DNA from: Sycon ciliatum
Taxonomy: Eukaryota; Porifera; Calcarea; Leucosolenida; Sycettidae
Direction: 5' to 3'
NCBI RefSeq assembly: GCF_964019385.1
Contig: NC_088645.1
Location: 4,912,904 to 4,976,903, forward strand
DNA length: 64,000 bases
The notes beneath the pieces were generated by a model. It was not told where the DNA came from. It did no database searches and worked only from the letters and a program-made list of their open reading frames with translations. The translations under genes were made by a program, and so were the position numbers. Within the stretch, counting starts at the first letter, position 1, and every line of letters begins with the position of its first letter. Below, in pieces: positions 1 through 10,169 of this stretch.

Positions 1-635
1 CCCGGACCCAGACTACAACTCCGCCGCCTTGAGCATATCGGTCAAGTCGGAGGGGTAGGTGGAAGTCCAGCATGGAGGAGTCAGATAGTGAGGCTTTCTC
101 CGGAGTGAATGTAGTCTCTGTTACGATGGGGATATCAGATCTGCTTCGTGCAACAGCATGCTGGAAGGCTCCAAACTTTGACAGCAGCCCAAAAGCAGTT
201 GTCAGCAGTAGCTTCATTACTGGTATGTCCTTGCGCAGCTGGTGTTCATTGGCGTTTGTGTGGCTGAATCGCTCCAGCTGAGGCAGCCTCTGCCTCACTG
301 TCCCTATCACCTCTGCTGCCCACGTTGCCGGCGCCAGATTCACCACATGAGGTGTCACCCTGTGGCTATTTGCGGTGTCGCCAGGCTCGAGCGTAAGTGG
401 CCATGGCCAGCAGTTCGCAGCAGTGACTGTTTCTAAGCCTCTGGCGTCGAGCCTCAATCGGGCGGAGACTTTCCCGTCTTCCGTGGTGTGCATGCTGCAC
501 TCGTGGACCTTGACAGATTTCACCATGGCCACAGATCGCTGCTGAGTGAACTCTGTCACTCGCTCCACTGTGCAATAAGCGTTCAGATTTCCCACATACA
601 CGACTGCCTTCCTTGTTTGGTGGGTTTCTTTAGAC
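1..635 (-). pseudogene. Non-LTR retrotransposon ORF, downstream part with start of endonuclease domain (runs off window)
   Basis: Reading the minus strand from 634 to 1 gives one open frame without stops. It begins with an ordered stretch (VVYVGNLNAYCTVERVTEF) that looks like a compact nucleic-acid-binding domain of an ORF1-type protein. It then runs into a segment ending in DIPIVTETTF ... PLRLDRY...GGGVVVWVR. That last part matches the N-terminal half of the apurinic/apyrimidinic-type (EEP) endonuclease of CR1/L2/Jockey-like non-LTR elements, in which the glutamate of the VTET-like motif is catalytic. The frame leaves the window at base 1. Its 5' portion is the ORF at 1461-2001, from which it is separated by an inserted DNA element. 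The assignment to non-LTR elements is fairly sure; the exact clade is not determined. Confidence 0.6.
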
Positions 636-1460
636 ACTACCTCCGACAAGCGAAACTTGGCGCGTTTTTTACTTCAAATTATTCGAAATAAATCACACTT
701 TACAATCAAAACTAATGATTGAATCACCACAATTCAACTTTGTATTGCTCAACCAGGACATTAGAGACATCTGTTAGGCTGAACAACTCTCCTCTGATTC
801 AGCGATCGCAGTTTCTTCTGGAGACGATTTGTCCCTGTTTTGAGACAAAAGTGCGACTAGAGCGGATTCAGTTGCAGCAAGTACCTTTGTTGTAATCGCT
901 TTGAAAATCTCTATGTCGAGCCACGGTGTCGAGGGTAGTCGTTTCCGCCGCCACTATCCAGATTGACGTGGTAGGAACTGTGCAACACCTCCACAAGCGC
1001 CTGCACTCCAACTGTTTTGCAGGGTATTCTCGCCAACTGTCCAAAATTGCCTGTAGCAATTACTGGCGATTTTCCTTAGCCACCAGAGACGCATCGCTCT
1101 AGTGGCTGTTGAAAGACGCTAGGACTGTTTGGCATGGACGCATGTACTCTGTGCTGGCGGAGTGACCAAGAGGAGAGAGAGAGAGAACTCCTTGGTTTTG
1201 CATTGCAACGCGAAAGCACGACAATTCTCCTTCGCAGAATGTATGCGCGCACAGTTTTCTGGTACACGAGAGACACGCTTGCCTCTGACTGATAAGTCTT
1301 AGCCATGTGCCACTCACCAGCTCGTCGCTTGGCGTCCTGCACCCGGTTGCATGGAGCTACAAGTACTAAGTAGGTCATACCTCACAGCCTTGTGAAGTAG
1401 TTTTGGTATCAACACAAAAAAATCAAAAAAACGCGCCAAGTTTCGCTTGTCGGAGGTAGT
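636..1460. mobile_element. DNA element with about 35-bp terminal inverted repeats, inserted in the non-LTR ORF
   Basis: Bases 636-670 and 1426-1460 are inverted copies of a sequence starting ACTACCTCCGACAAGCG and ending in a T-run. Taking CCTCC as the terminus, each end is flanked by TA, compatible with a TA target duplication of the Tc1/mariner/pogo type. The roughly 0.8-kb interior has no convincing transposase frame, so it looks non-autonomous. The insertion separates two compatible minus-strand frames of a non-LTR element and is therefore younger than that element. Confidence 0.7.
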
Positions 1461-2001
1461 AGTTTCCACAATTTGTCAGCGATTGGGTGGAACGATGTTT
1501 TCTGGGGCTTGACTGGGAGGGGGGGGGGGGGGAGGAGGGGGGGGGGGGGCGCCCAACAGTCTGAAAACTTTCTTCTTCCTCACTCGAGATCTCACGATCA
1601 CTGCCAGTGTCATCCACGTGTACGCGTTTGAAAGCGCTACAGTATTCTCCTGCTGATGCACCAGTGCACTTGGTGACCTGGTCTTTTCGCGTACGGGTAC
1701 GGCTACGAGATCCCTTCCGCCTCGTCGTACTCTGGGGCTGCTGTTCAGCCGGAGGTAAGGTAACACTTGCCCTTGCAATGCCGGACTCCTTAATGGTGAC
1801 AACCTCCTCTTTCAGTCCTGTTATCTGCACGACCAGTTTGTCAATCCAGTTTTGGAGTTGGACCTCCCGGGTTGCAGATTCCGACACGAGCAATGACAGC
1901 GTCTTGACAATTTCAAGGACGGAAGTTTCTATTTCAGGGATGGAGCTCAAAAGTTTTATTTCCGATTCCGTCATGCTGCGAGTGGCAGTTTTGGTCGGCA
2001 T
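1423..2001 (-). pseudogene. Non-LTR retrotransposon ORF, 5' part (coiled coil and basic/acidic linker)
   Basis: This is an ATG-started 192-codon frame. Residues about 12-75 are heptad-like and predicted coiled coil. A basic SR/TR-rich stretch follows (about residues 90-110), then an acidic EEEE patch and a proline/serine-rich linker encoded by the poly-G tract at 1508-1548. The last dozen residues are encoded by the terminal inverted repeat of the inserted DNA element (636-1460), so the native frame ends near 1461. The frame order (coiled coil, linker, then the binding domain and endonuclease at 1-635) is that of an ORF1/ORF2-type non-LTR element read on the minus strand. The 5' end of the element is not defined; 2002-2320 holds no recognisable gene. 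Confidence 0.55.
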
Positions 2002-2319
2002 AGCTACCTGTGTCTACCAATTGCTACTAGTACTACCTAGACTATCTACTAACTGTTCCTCACCACTCTTCTCTTCTACCCTGTAACTACCTCCAGACCG
2101 GCCTGGTGCCGGCTGGGCTGAGAAATCGCGCGAAAAAGTATGGAGCTCGAAAAATTCCAACCGTACTCTTCAGCTACTTTTTCTTGCATCTAGTACTAAG
2201 TATTTCCCTAATCTACTCTTCTTAGTTCTAATGCCGAGAACTACAGAAAACAAAAGTACAGATAGATGAAGGAGGGAAACCGACTTGCTTTTACAACAAA
2301 AACTTGTCTGTGTGTGCGG

Positions 2320-2830
2320 GGAGAGGCGGGGGGGGGGGTGTTGGCAAGTCATTTGTGTGTGGGGGAGGGGGGGGGGTATTGGCGATTACTCTGTGTGTGT
2401 GGGAAGGGGGGGGGGGGAGGGGATGGGGGAATGGCCGAGTCATCTCGGTTGTGGAAGGGGGGGGGGATTATTGGCAAGTCATCTGTGTGTGGGGAAAGGG
2501 GTTGGGGGGGGGGGGGATATTGGCAAGTCGTCTGTGTGTGGGACTGAGGGTGTTGGCAAGTCATCTGTGTGTGGGGGGGGGAGGGTGGGGAGGGGATGGG
2601 GGGAGGGCGGGAGGGGGGGGGGGGTGTGGTTGTAAAGTAATGTGTGTGTTGGGGGAGGGGGGACGGAAGGGCAATGTTCGGAAGTGATGTGTGCTTGGGG
2701 CGGGGGTTATTGCCTCGGTTAGTGTTTGTGGGGAGGAGTGTGTGTGTCGGGGGAGGGAAGGGGGGGGGTATTGGCAAGTCATCTGTGGGCGGGGCAGGGG
2801 GTGGAGGGGGAAGGGGGGGGGGCAGGAAAA
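2320..2830. repeat. G-rich degenerate minisatellite (unit around TTGGCAAGTCATCTGTGTG plus G-runs)
   Basis: The phrase TATTGGCAAGTCATCTGTGTGTG recurs in variant form near 2338, 2380, 2469, 2518, 2551 and 2769. Copies are separated by uninterrupted G runs of 7-12. The unit length is irregular (about 40-70 bp). Long frames across it on either strand are artefacts of the repeat. The G-strand is strongly G-quadruplex prone. Confidence 0.8.
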
Positions 2831-2866
2831 GTGTTGGCCAGTGATGCAAGGGTGGGTGCAGGTAGC

Positions 2867-2867
<1 letters not shown>

Positions 2868-2930
<63 letters not shown>
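2868..2930. repeat. (TG)n microsatellite
   Basis: About 31 uninterrupted TG units directly abut the 5' end of the SINE that starts at 2931. Confidence 0.95.
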
Positions 2931-2931
<1 letters not shown>

Positions 2932-3347
2932 CCATATGGTGCAGTGGTATGTGCAGTCGATTTCCAATCGAGAGATTGCGGGTTCAATTCCCGACGATTA
3001 TGGTCGCACACGTCTTTCTTCTCTTTCTCATTCTCCTAGTTTTTCTTTCATTCTCCTGGGTGGTTACCAACAGCCAGTGCATGCCAGAGTATGTGCTGTG
3101 GTGTGTATGTCGAAAAAAATAAATAAAAATAAAAAAATAAAAAATGGAAAAATGAAAAATAGGGATTCACTGTCCAGAAAAAGTAACTTCAATCAGCTGT
3201 GTGGTGGATACCAGGCTAACGAATTAAAAGTGGCGGTCAATTCATCAGCCTTGCAAGCTGTTGAATGGTGCAATCCCAGCACAAGTTGCTATGTCTAACA
3301 TAGCTGTTCGCTGTCATCGCTTCCACGATGGGCAGGTCTGAGGTCTG

Positions 3348-3350
<3 letters not shown>
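2931..3350 (+). mobile_element. tRNA-Gly(TCC)-like SINE, copy 1
   Basis: Bases 2931-3003 carry an RNA polymerase III promoter of tRNA type: an A box (TGGTGCAGTGGTA) and a B box (GGTTCAATTCC). Between them is a stem with a TTTCCAA loop, giving anticodon TCC as in tRNA-Gly. The acceptor arms pair imperfectly, so this is a derived SINE head and not a functional tRNA. The tRNA-unrelated body, an A-rich stretch near 3110-3150 and a second block to 3350 are shared with the copy at 4393-4794. A (TG)n tract follows at 3351-3385. Confidence 0.75.

Positions 3351-3385
<35 letters not shown>
3351..3385. repeat. (TG)n tract at SINE 3' end
   Basis: About 17 TG units directly follow the SINE body. The same arrangement is seen after the second copy at 4795. 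Confidence 0.9.
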
Positions 3386-3388
<3 letters not shown>

Positions 3389-3474
3389 AGAAGTTATAGA
3401 TATTATAACATTGTTCTATGACCATATCTACTTACTTCCTAGCTTGCATTTGCTATTGTGTTGCATTGTATTAG

Positions 3475-3603
3475 ATTTCCCGTCACTACAAGCAACATGC
3501 ACTCCTTCACCAGGACTTACAAACACCTGAACAACAAACCGGGGTCATTGATCAACTGAAGACGGAAGTAGAGAAGGTTCAGCATGATGTGGATGCAATG
3601 CAG
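3475..3603 (+). CDS. Putative internal exon of a TRIM-NHL-like gene (B-box end / coiled-coil start)
   Basis: The 129-bp segment lies between an acceptor (TTGTATTAG) and a donor (CAG|GTTAGT) and is open for exactly 43 codons in phase 0. It reads RHYKQHALLHQDLQT... followed by DQLKTEVEKVQHDVDAMQ. The first part resembles the His-rich end of a B-box2 zinc finger. The second is a clear heptad pattern, as at the start of a TRIM coiled coil. Two NHL-blade exons in the same phase and strand lie at 22009 and 52088. It is known that TRIM-NHL proteins carry RING, B-box, coiled coil and NHL in this order. Membership of one gene is inferred; RING and first B-box exons would lie upstream of the window. 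Confidence 0.55.
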
Positions 3604-4392
3604 GTTAGTTGAAAGTGTGTTGATTTGATTTGCTTATACTCCATCTCTGTATACCTGTATGTATGTATACTTCAGAGGTGTATGTACACTAGTGCTGAAA
3701 CGATTATATCGAATACTCGTTACTTACTCCATAAGAAATAGATCGAGCGGTTATTTCGATTTTATCGGCTAAGCAAGTAGAATGGTACTTGCGCTCGGTA
3801 CGGGATTTCCCCCCTTTTGGGGTGGCACAAAGCTTTTTTTTAAGCGTACATTCACCGAAACTGTTGCAAGTACGACACGGATTTGTACATGAATGTACAC
3901 TTGCAACATCGATGAACGTGTAAAAGTACAAGCGCGATCTGAGAAACATCGACGCAATCACCGCCGCCGTTTTTTCAGGTGACTACTTTTCTCACATACA
4001 GCATGCAGGATTGGCAGGCTCAGTATGTGTCTACACTAGCTGCAGGGGCTGGAGTTCCCTCCAAGTGCGAGTAGTCTTGAGCTAAAGACAGTAATGTGGT
4101 CTTCAGTTTCGTGTTTTCAGTTCCGTTGATGGTTCCCGAGCCAGTTTGCTCGACGATGAGCTAGTCCTGGCGTCTGGGCCTATTTTTGAACATAGACAGA
4201 AATAAATCAACTAGTTACTTGTCAGTGCGCCTCCAGTCAGCTCATCCGTCGGAATCCGCCCATCTACACCACAGGCCGACTTCTCTGACTTCATCGTCGG
4301 AGTCAGCGAATTCACAGGCGAAGGGCACCATCAGCTCTTGGGTTGCGTGCGTGCGTGGGTGGGTGGTTGGGTGCGCGCGTGCGTGCGTGCGT
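3604..4392. other. Intronic stretch, no gene seen
   Basis: The sequence near 3690 (TAGTGCTGAAACGATTA) resembles a hAT-type element end, but no matching right end was found. A possible acceptor at 3971-3978 is followed by only 32 codons before a stop, so no exon is called. A GT/GC-rich run at about 4345-4392 precedes the second SINE. Confidence 0.4.
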
Positions 4393-4789
4393 CCCATATG
4401 GTGCAGTGGTATGTGCAGAGATTTCCAATCGATAGGTTACGTGTTCGATTCCCGACGATTATGGTCACACACATCTTTCTTCTCTTTCTCAGACTCTTCC
4501 TGACTTTTCTTTCATTCTCCTGGGTGGTTACCAAAAGCCAGTGCATGCCGGAGTATGTGGTGGGATGTGTATGCGGGAAAAAATAAGAAAGACCAAAAAT
4601 TAGGGATTCACTGGCCGGAAAAAGCCCCTTCATAGCTGTGTGGTGTAGACCAGGCTGAATAGTGGCGGTCAATTCTTCAGCCTTGCAAGCTGTTGAAAAT
4701 GGTGCAATCCCAGAACAAGCTGCTATGGCTTCTGCTGTAGCATCGCTATCATCGCCTCCGGCAATGGGCGTCCAATGATCCAATGGTGG

Positions 4790-4794
<5 letters not shown>
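4393..4794 (+). mobile_element. tRNA-Gly(TCC)-like SINE, copy 2
   Basis: This copy has the same head as the one at 2931: A box TGGTGCAGTGGTA, TTTCCAA anticodon-like loop, B box GTTCGATTCCC. The pyrimidine-rich body, the A-rich middle and the closing block (GGTCAATTCTTCAGCCTTGC) are also shared. It is followed by a (TG)n tract from 4795. The two copies differ by many substitutions and small gaps, so they are independent insertions. Confidence 0.75.
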
Positions 4795-4871
<77 letters not shown>

Positions 4872-4923
4872 ACATGTAACCTATCAAGGCAAAGTGTATC
4901 AAGGTCAAGGTCAAGGTGCGCGT

Positions 4924-4984
<61 letters not shown>
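4795..4984. repeat. Two long (TG)n tracts
   Basis: TG repeats span about 4795-4864 and 4925-4983, separated by 60 bp that include a short AAGGTC triplication. All long frames here are repeat artefacts. Confidence 0.95.
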
Positions 4985-4985
<1 letters not shown>

Positions 4986-5146
4986 ACGTGCGTGTGTGCG
5001 TGTGTGCATGCCTGTGTATGCATATGGGCCGCGGTCAGCTAAACATATCTGAGTTTTCGGAATGAAAAACATTTTTCACTCACATAGCAACCGGGTTGTA
5101 CATGGGGTAGTGGTCTACCAGAATGTACTCACGAAGCAAAGGATAG

Positions 5147-6184
5147 TCAGGCAGAGGCAATGGCAGTGGAGACAGAAAGCAAGTGGTGCTGTGAATCCGC
5201 GATGTACTTATCCTTGGAGGACGCGGACCTCCAGCCGCCGTGTCGTTGCAGTAGTCTGTCCACAATGTCCGAGTTCGCTGGGGCCATCGCTCCACCTGAT
5301 CGGATGCTGTGGAGACCATATGATGTTCTGTCAGTTTGGGTGTGGCCCTCCGCTACTTTCAGGAGTTCCGTGGCTCTGCTGTAGCTCATGGTGCCGCGCA
5401 CGCCTGGCCCAGAGCGGGCGGAGGTTACCTTGCCCAGTACGTGTTGGTCGGGTGAATGTCCTGCTTGCCGGAGAAATCTCTCTGTTATGCGAACCGGGCA
5501 TGGCATGGAGCCGGTGAATTGGCGAGTGACCAGAATTACGTCCCCCTGGCTCAGTTGGTCGTTCTTGTGGCTTGGCAGGTGCACGGACATATGTGTCGGG
5601 GTAAAGTCCAGCGAGGACACCACGAGGCGCTGCAAGTCGTCCCAGGGCAGTAGGGCGAAGAACCCAAGACAAATCATGGTGGCACATTGCAGGTCCCCCA
5701 GTGGTGCCTCCGGTTGGGCCATGGTGGACATCACTTGGTGGAACAGGGACGGTGAGATCGGAGTGCGGCGGGAGATGGGACGTGCACAGATACGGCGAGC
5801 GGCAACTTGCAGTTGCGTGATGACCGGTGCCGCGATCGGATCTGGGTGACCGGCCTTACGGTGCAGCCAACGTAGAGCCGCGCAGCCTTGTGCGACAGGG
5901 GCAAACGTCGTGCCTTGTTGGATCAAACTCGTTAGGTATAGCGCCACGTGGACTGCGCGAGCTGAGGAAAGGGGTGAATCCGGCCCCAGAAGCCCATGTA
6001 CGCCAGCGACCGAATGCTTGCAGATATGCCCTACCTGTAGAAGGCGCCACATCACTGAGCAGGGCGACCGGTAGCGTGTCGACCAGGTGTGGAACGGCTG
6101 GATTCCGTATGGATGCCAGTTCCGTTCAAAAGGGGGAGGATGCTGAATAAGGCACATGCAAAACGCACGCACGCACACACCCAC
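5147..6184 (-). pseudogene. Tyrosine recombinase of a DIRS/Crypton-like element, catalytic Arg lost
   Basis: This 345-codon frame has the layout of eukaryotic transposon-borne tyrosine recombinases: a helical core-binding part (about residues 60-130) then the catalytic domain. Visible landmarks are a beta-hairpin lysine in SHKND (205-209), HSIR (292-295), HGGW (315-318) and the nucleophile tyrosine in DKYI (Y327). The first catalytic arginine normally sits in a motif like FLRWDDL, but here residues 178-183 read LLPWDD, so the arginine position is proline. The frame is otherwise open. The N-terminal 30 codons are probably not native. No RT partner lies next to it, and a second, more damaged recombinase follows at 7065. 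It is probably inactive as drawn. Confidence 0.7.
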
Positions 6185-6460
6185 AGACAGGAAAAAGACA
6201 CACGGGGGATCAGATCTGGACAGACTGTGTGTTGTTCCTGTGAGTTTTATCGGTGTTCAGTCCCGGTATTGTGGGTTTCCAGACTCCCCCACCCGGTGCA
6301 CCCCCCAGGGGTCTAACCCTCCTCTGCCTCCAACGTCATCGTTACCCCGTGTGAGATGTATGTCGTGTAAATTATGAACAGAGTGAATTGGGTGGGGGAC
6401 CAGGGGTGACAACCGCTGCTCGGAACGAGCCGGGCCTCATGTCGCCGCAGCTTCACGCCT
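6185..6460. other. Spacer, no feature recognised
   Basis: There is no frame or motif of note. The stretch contains a CA-rich start near 6165 and a C-rich stretch near 6285. Confidence 0.4.
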
Positions 6461-6496
6461 CATACAAGCATGCACACAGGCAACCATAGCCAACAT

Positions 6497-6850
6497 CACT
6501 GTCCATCGGGCTTCTACCTCCCTCATCATCACTGCCCATCATCAGGCTTCTCCCTCCCCCATCATCACTGCCCATCGGGCTTCTCCCTCCCTCATCATCA
6601 CTGCCCATCAGGCTTCTCCCTCCCTCATCATCACTGCCCATCATCGGGCTTCTCCCTCCCTCATCATCACTGCCCATCATCAGGCTTCTCCCTCCCTCAT
6701 CATCACTGCCCATCGGGCTTCTCCCTCCCTCACCATCACTGCCCATCGGGTTTCTCCCTCCCTCACCATCACTGCCCATCGGGCTTCTCCCTCCCTCATC
6801 ATCACCGCCCATCGGGCTTCTCCCTCCCTCGTCGTCTCTGCCCCTCGGGT
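6497..6850. repeat. 33/36-bp minisatellite
   Basis: About ten units of CTCCCTCATCATCACTGCCC plus CATCGGGCTT occur; some units carry an extra ATC triplet (36 bp). Both strands are open because the unit is a multiple of three, giving repetitive frames that are not taken as genes. Confidence 0.9.
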
Positions 6851-7064
6851 GTCTCAATCCACATGGGTAAGTGTAAGTTCATTGAATAGGCAATTCACGC
6901 AGAAAAAATGCCCTATACTAAAAAACGGCAGGAACAGAACAGCATAGGCAGCAAGCGCAAGAAAAAACACTAAGAGACAACAATAAAGGCAACCCCGTGG
7001 GGGGCGATGGACAGCACATGGGAGGGGGGGGGCACATGAACCCCATGAAGCTTCGAACTGCTCT

Positions 7065-7970
7065 CTACGCTAGCTCTGTCTGCTGATAAGCTGGCATGCC
7101 TGACGCGACACGGACGTACGCCTTGTACGCAGAGCTTGACCAGCGCCCTGCAGCTTGAATTTGCCACTCTGGGGCCTGTCGTTCGGCCATGGCCGTAGCA
7201 CCACTGATCTGCAGAGAATGGCTTGAACGCCTGGGCCGAGAGCCCTCTTGAGAATGTCGTTCACGACGCTGGGGGGTAGGTGGCGCCCCTCGCGGAAGGC
7301 AAAGAATGGGGCACCTGTATCCACCCACTCCCTGGCACTTATGTAGGCAGCGACTGAACGTACAGGGCAGGTTGTGGGATAGCTGCTTGTGTGCAGTAAG
7401 ACCAGCGCCACCAGCGCCCGACTGTGCCGGCTTCGTTACCCCTAGGGTAATCGTGACCTTCTCCTCCGAGAGGGCGACATGGCTCCTCTGAAGAGTCCTG
7501 TGAGTATCCACCGTTGTTGGTGATGGCGCCGTGTACTCGCTCACAAGCATGAGCCCGTGAAAAGCTGTGAATACTGCTGCCCAGAGCATGGCCTTGTCTT
7601 GCGGTGCATAATGCGAGAACTCCAGAAATTCGCGGATAGCCTTGATGTCGTTGGGTGTCACCGCACGTCTGGATGACGGAGGCACAGGCATTGGCCTGGA
7701 CGTCAGCTTGTCACGGTCGATGCCCTTCAGCAAGGCCAGTATCCTGGGTGCTCTGAGCAGATCCACCGGACCATCATTCAATACGAAGTGGTGGCGGACG
7801 GCTGGTAGGTATACCCTGATTGTCTTACCAGACAGTGACGCGGACAGTGACGTCATGAAAAGAACTATATCATTGACCGTCGGTGCCAGATGCCTGAAGC
7901 GGAGCTGCTGGGCAAACTGAATGTAGGACCTGACTCCAGGGCTGTAGGTCTGGTGTGTCTGGGGCGCCAC
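7065..7970 (-). pseudogene. Second tyrosine-recombinase gene, frameshifted
   Basis: The frame starts with a core-binding region (VRSYIQFAQQLRFRHL ... YLPAVRHHF) and continues into AAVFTAFHGLMLVSEYTAPS at about residues 131-150. In relatives of DIRS/Crypton type this reads GFLRVSE, so the catalytic arginine position is leucine here. The middle of the catalytic domain continues in another frame (about 7411-7200: CPVRSVAAYISARE ... GAPFFAFREG). The end returns to the first frame with HSLQISGA, where HxxR is expected, and then GRWSSSAYKAYVR with the tyrosine. Two frameshifts and two lost arginines mark it as dead. It differs from the gene at 5147, so it comes from another element family. Confidence 0.65.
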
Positions 7971-9420
7971 CGATTGGGCCAGGAGCCAGCTGGCTTGAGG
8001 GTCGAGTATCTCCCACCTGGTGGTGGCTGGAGGTTAATGATGTCGACCCCACCCATCTGCAATGTGGGGACACGGCAGCAGCACCAAACGCAGTGCATAA
8101 TAAGCAAGCAGTTAAGCCAGTACGAAGAGCAAAACATGACCAACCATCGCATCGCTGTGCCCAGCTACAATGACTTTGAAGGCAAACTAACTGGCTGCTT
8201 GCGATACATATTTATTTGCCGAAGCATCCCGTTATTAATGCGCCGGTTTGGACGCGTTTGAGCATCCATCCCGGCGCTCGCCTTACAATCATCAGCGTCC
8301 GTCGCCAGTTTGCGGATTTAGAGCATCCTGGTGCCAGCTATCCTAAATGTTGGAACGTTCTCCATTTGTTAGTGTTTGTCTTCGTGTATTACATGTATAT
8401 TACTCAGTATGTCGTAATTGGACACTGCTCGGTTATTCTCACCTTGTGCGTTACACTATTTGTAACGTGGCTCCTCTGCTTCAGTTTTCGTTTTATCTCT
8501 CTGGCAGGGACAGCCACCACCCGCCTGGTGAGTGCCAGCATCCTCCGGCAGTTGCGCTGGGACTCTACGATACATTCTTGTTCTCCGATAATTAGAAATC
8601 TGCCTTTCTAGTTCTTCGCTGTTTGAATTATTAATAAATTTTATTTGTGCTGTTTCTTGCGGCACTCGCTTTTGTGTAGATTTGACCTTTTTTGCATGTC
8701 CGCGTGAGTACAGATGACATCATGCATTATTTTCTGTCACGTGTTTTGCTTTGCGATTGTCGTTCAAGATGTTTGAACTGCGCCCGCTGGCCGATTTTCT
8801 TTGCTTGCTGTTTTCTTTGCCAGTCAAGCGTGGGGACGCTACGGTGTAGTCCTCCTTGGCTGTGGGTCCGGTACGGGGCTGGGTACGTGCGTCCCCAGCT
8901 CTCCGTTCTTTGTTCGTTTTGAGTTGGATTCTTCAATGGTGTTTTGAGAACATTTTTGGTAATACCGTCTCCTAAAAAGATCGATGCATCCAATGGTTGT
9001 GTCTGATTTTAGTGTGGGTTTGCGAGGGAGCCGGTATACGATCAAAAGTACTTCCTCCGTTAATATAATTTCTTTGATATTTTGCAGTTCAGTCCAAAGA
9101 AATCTATGGCTACAAAGCAGCATATGGGAGATAGATATTTGCTGATGTCACACAGCTCATTTCAAAGTAGTCCAGCCTCACTCTTCGTCAGAATCTGATG
9201 ACGACTCACTCCCTGATGACATCGAGTCTGCATCCTGCTGACTTTCACCTCCAGCGCTGCCAGCTTTTATTCCGTAGCCTTTACAAACTGCCGAGACATG
9301 ATTTGATCGTGGAGACCGCCAAGTTCTTTGCTCCAGCTGTGAGCTTCATGACCTTTGCTGTGGTGTGGTAGTTGTGGTCTCCGTGATGAGTACCAGCGTC
9401 ACCGCCGTCTCCCCCTAGAT
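7971..9420. other. 1.45-kb stretch with no recognised gene
   Basis: Frames here are short and do not resemble known families. A minus-strand frame at about 8839-9123 has a phrase (VYRLPRKPT) reminiscent of the RT thumb of Penelope-like elements, but the rest does not support it. An LTR-like AT-rich segment near 8340-8480 was not paired with a second copy. Confidence 0.35.
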
Positions 9421-9469
9421 TTTTATTTATTTAATTACTGTTTGCACTTCATGACACACTAGATTTTTA

Positions 9470-10160
9470 TTTCCGTAGCTATGCAGAAGACGTTACTTCA
9501 TTAACGTCTGGCGCTAGCCAGGGTCCACACAGCTTTAACTTGGTGTTTGTTTGTTTGTTTGTGTGTTTGTGTCACGCCTGGTGCTATCCCGTATCTGTCC
9601 CGTACCGTACCATCAAACACAGCTGGCCACATACAGCTGGCCGCAATATTCACATAGAGCTTTCAAACGCAAGATCATAACGTGAAGTAACTTGGAAGAA
9701 TGAGTATGAATGCGAAGTGTATGGGGGGAATGCATGTGGGGCGATAGTGCGGGTTCGAATCCCAGGTAATGCCTGAAAAAATAGGAGAATTGAAAAATTT
9801 ATAACATTCCTTTTCTTTTTTGCCATCATCAAGGCGGTAGACGGTGTCGTATTACCCTCGACCGTACCTGTCCCGTACCTGTCCCGTACCGTACCGTACA
9901 TTCAAAGACGGCTGGCCACAATGCATATTCAAATAGGGCTTTCAAATACAAGATCATAACGGGAAGCAATTTGCAAGAATTAGTATGTATGCGAAGTGTA
10001 TCGTGGGATGCATGCAGGGCGATAGTGCGGGTTCGAATCCCAGGTTATGTCTAAAAACAAAAAGTAGAAACTGATAAGAATTTATAACATCCGTAAATTA
10101 AAATAATAAACGAGAGAGCTTGGAAGCTCAGGGCCCTACGATATGCTTTTTTGCCTTGAT
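9470..10160 (+). repeat. Composite tRNA-like repeat family, copy A
   Basis: The unit starts near GCAGAAGACGTTACTTCA and has a TTTG/GTTT-rich part, then a CCGTACC-rich part. It then has two similar modules, each with an A-box-like TGAAGCAACTTGG and a B box GGTTCGAATCCC bordered by short complementary ends (ATAAC ... GTTAT). That is a tRNA-like arrangement with a long variable arm. The same unit recurs at 10170, 15064, 18184 and 18935, in both orientations. A dimeric tRNA-derived SINE or a composite of two SINEs is likely. Confidence 0.6.
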
Positions 10161-10169
10161 GACCTAGAC

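Noticed and set aside
2931-3003. Functional tRNA-Gly(TCC) gene
   Set aside because: Acceptor and anticodon stems are imperfect, there is no terminator right after, and the same head is attached to a SINE body in a second copy.
2349-3011. Long His/Thr/Pro-rich and Cys/Val-rich frames over TG/CA and G-rich repeats
   Set aside because: They arise from repeat periodicity in every frame and have no start context or family resemblance.
3979-4074. Further exon of the TRIM-NHL gene after TTTTTTCAG
   Set aside because: The frame closes after about 32 codons without any coiled-coil or filamin-like pattern, and no donor is evident.
6453-6889. Repetitive protein on either strand of the 33-bp minisatellite
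   Set aside because: Both strands are open because the unit is a multiple of three. There is no flanking gene structure.
8839-9123. Minus frame with VYRLPRKPT as a PLE reverse transcriptase remnant
   Set aside because: Only one short phrase resembles the thumb region. The rest is lysine/arginine-rich without RT motifs.
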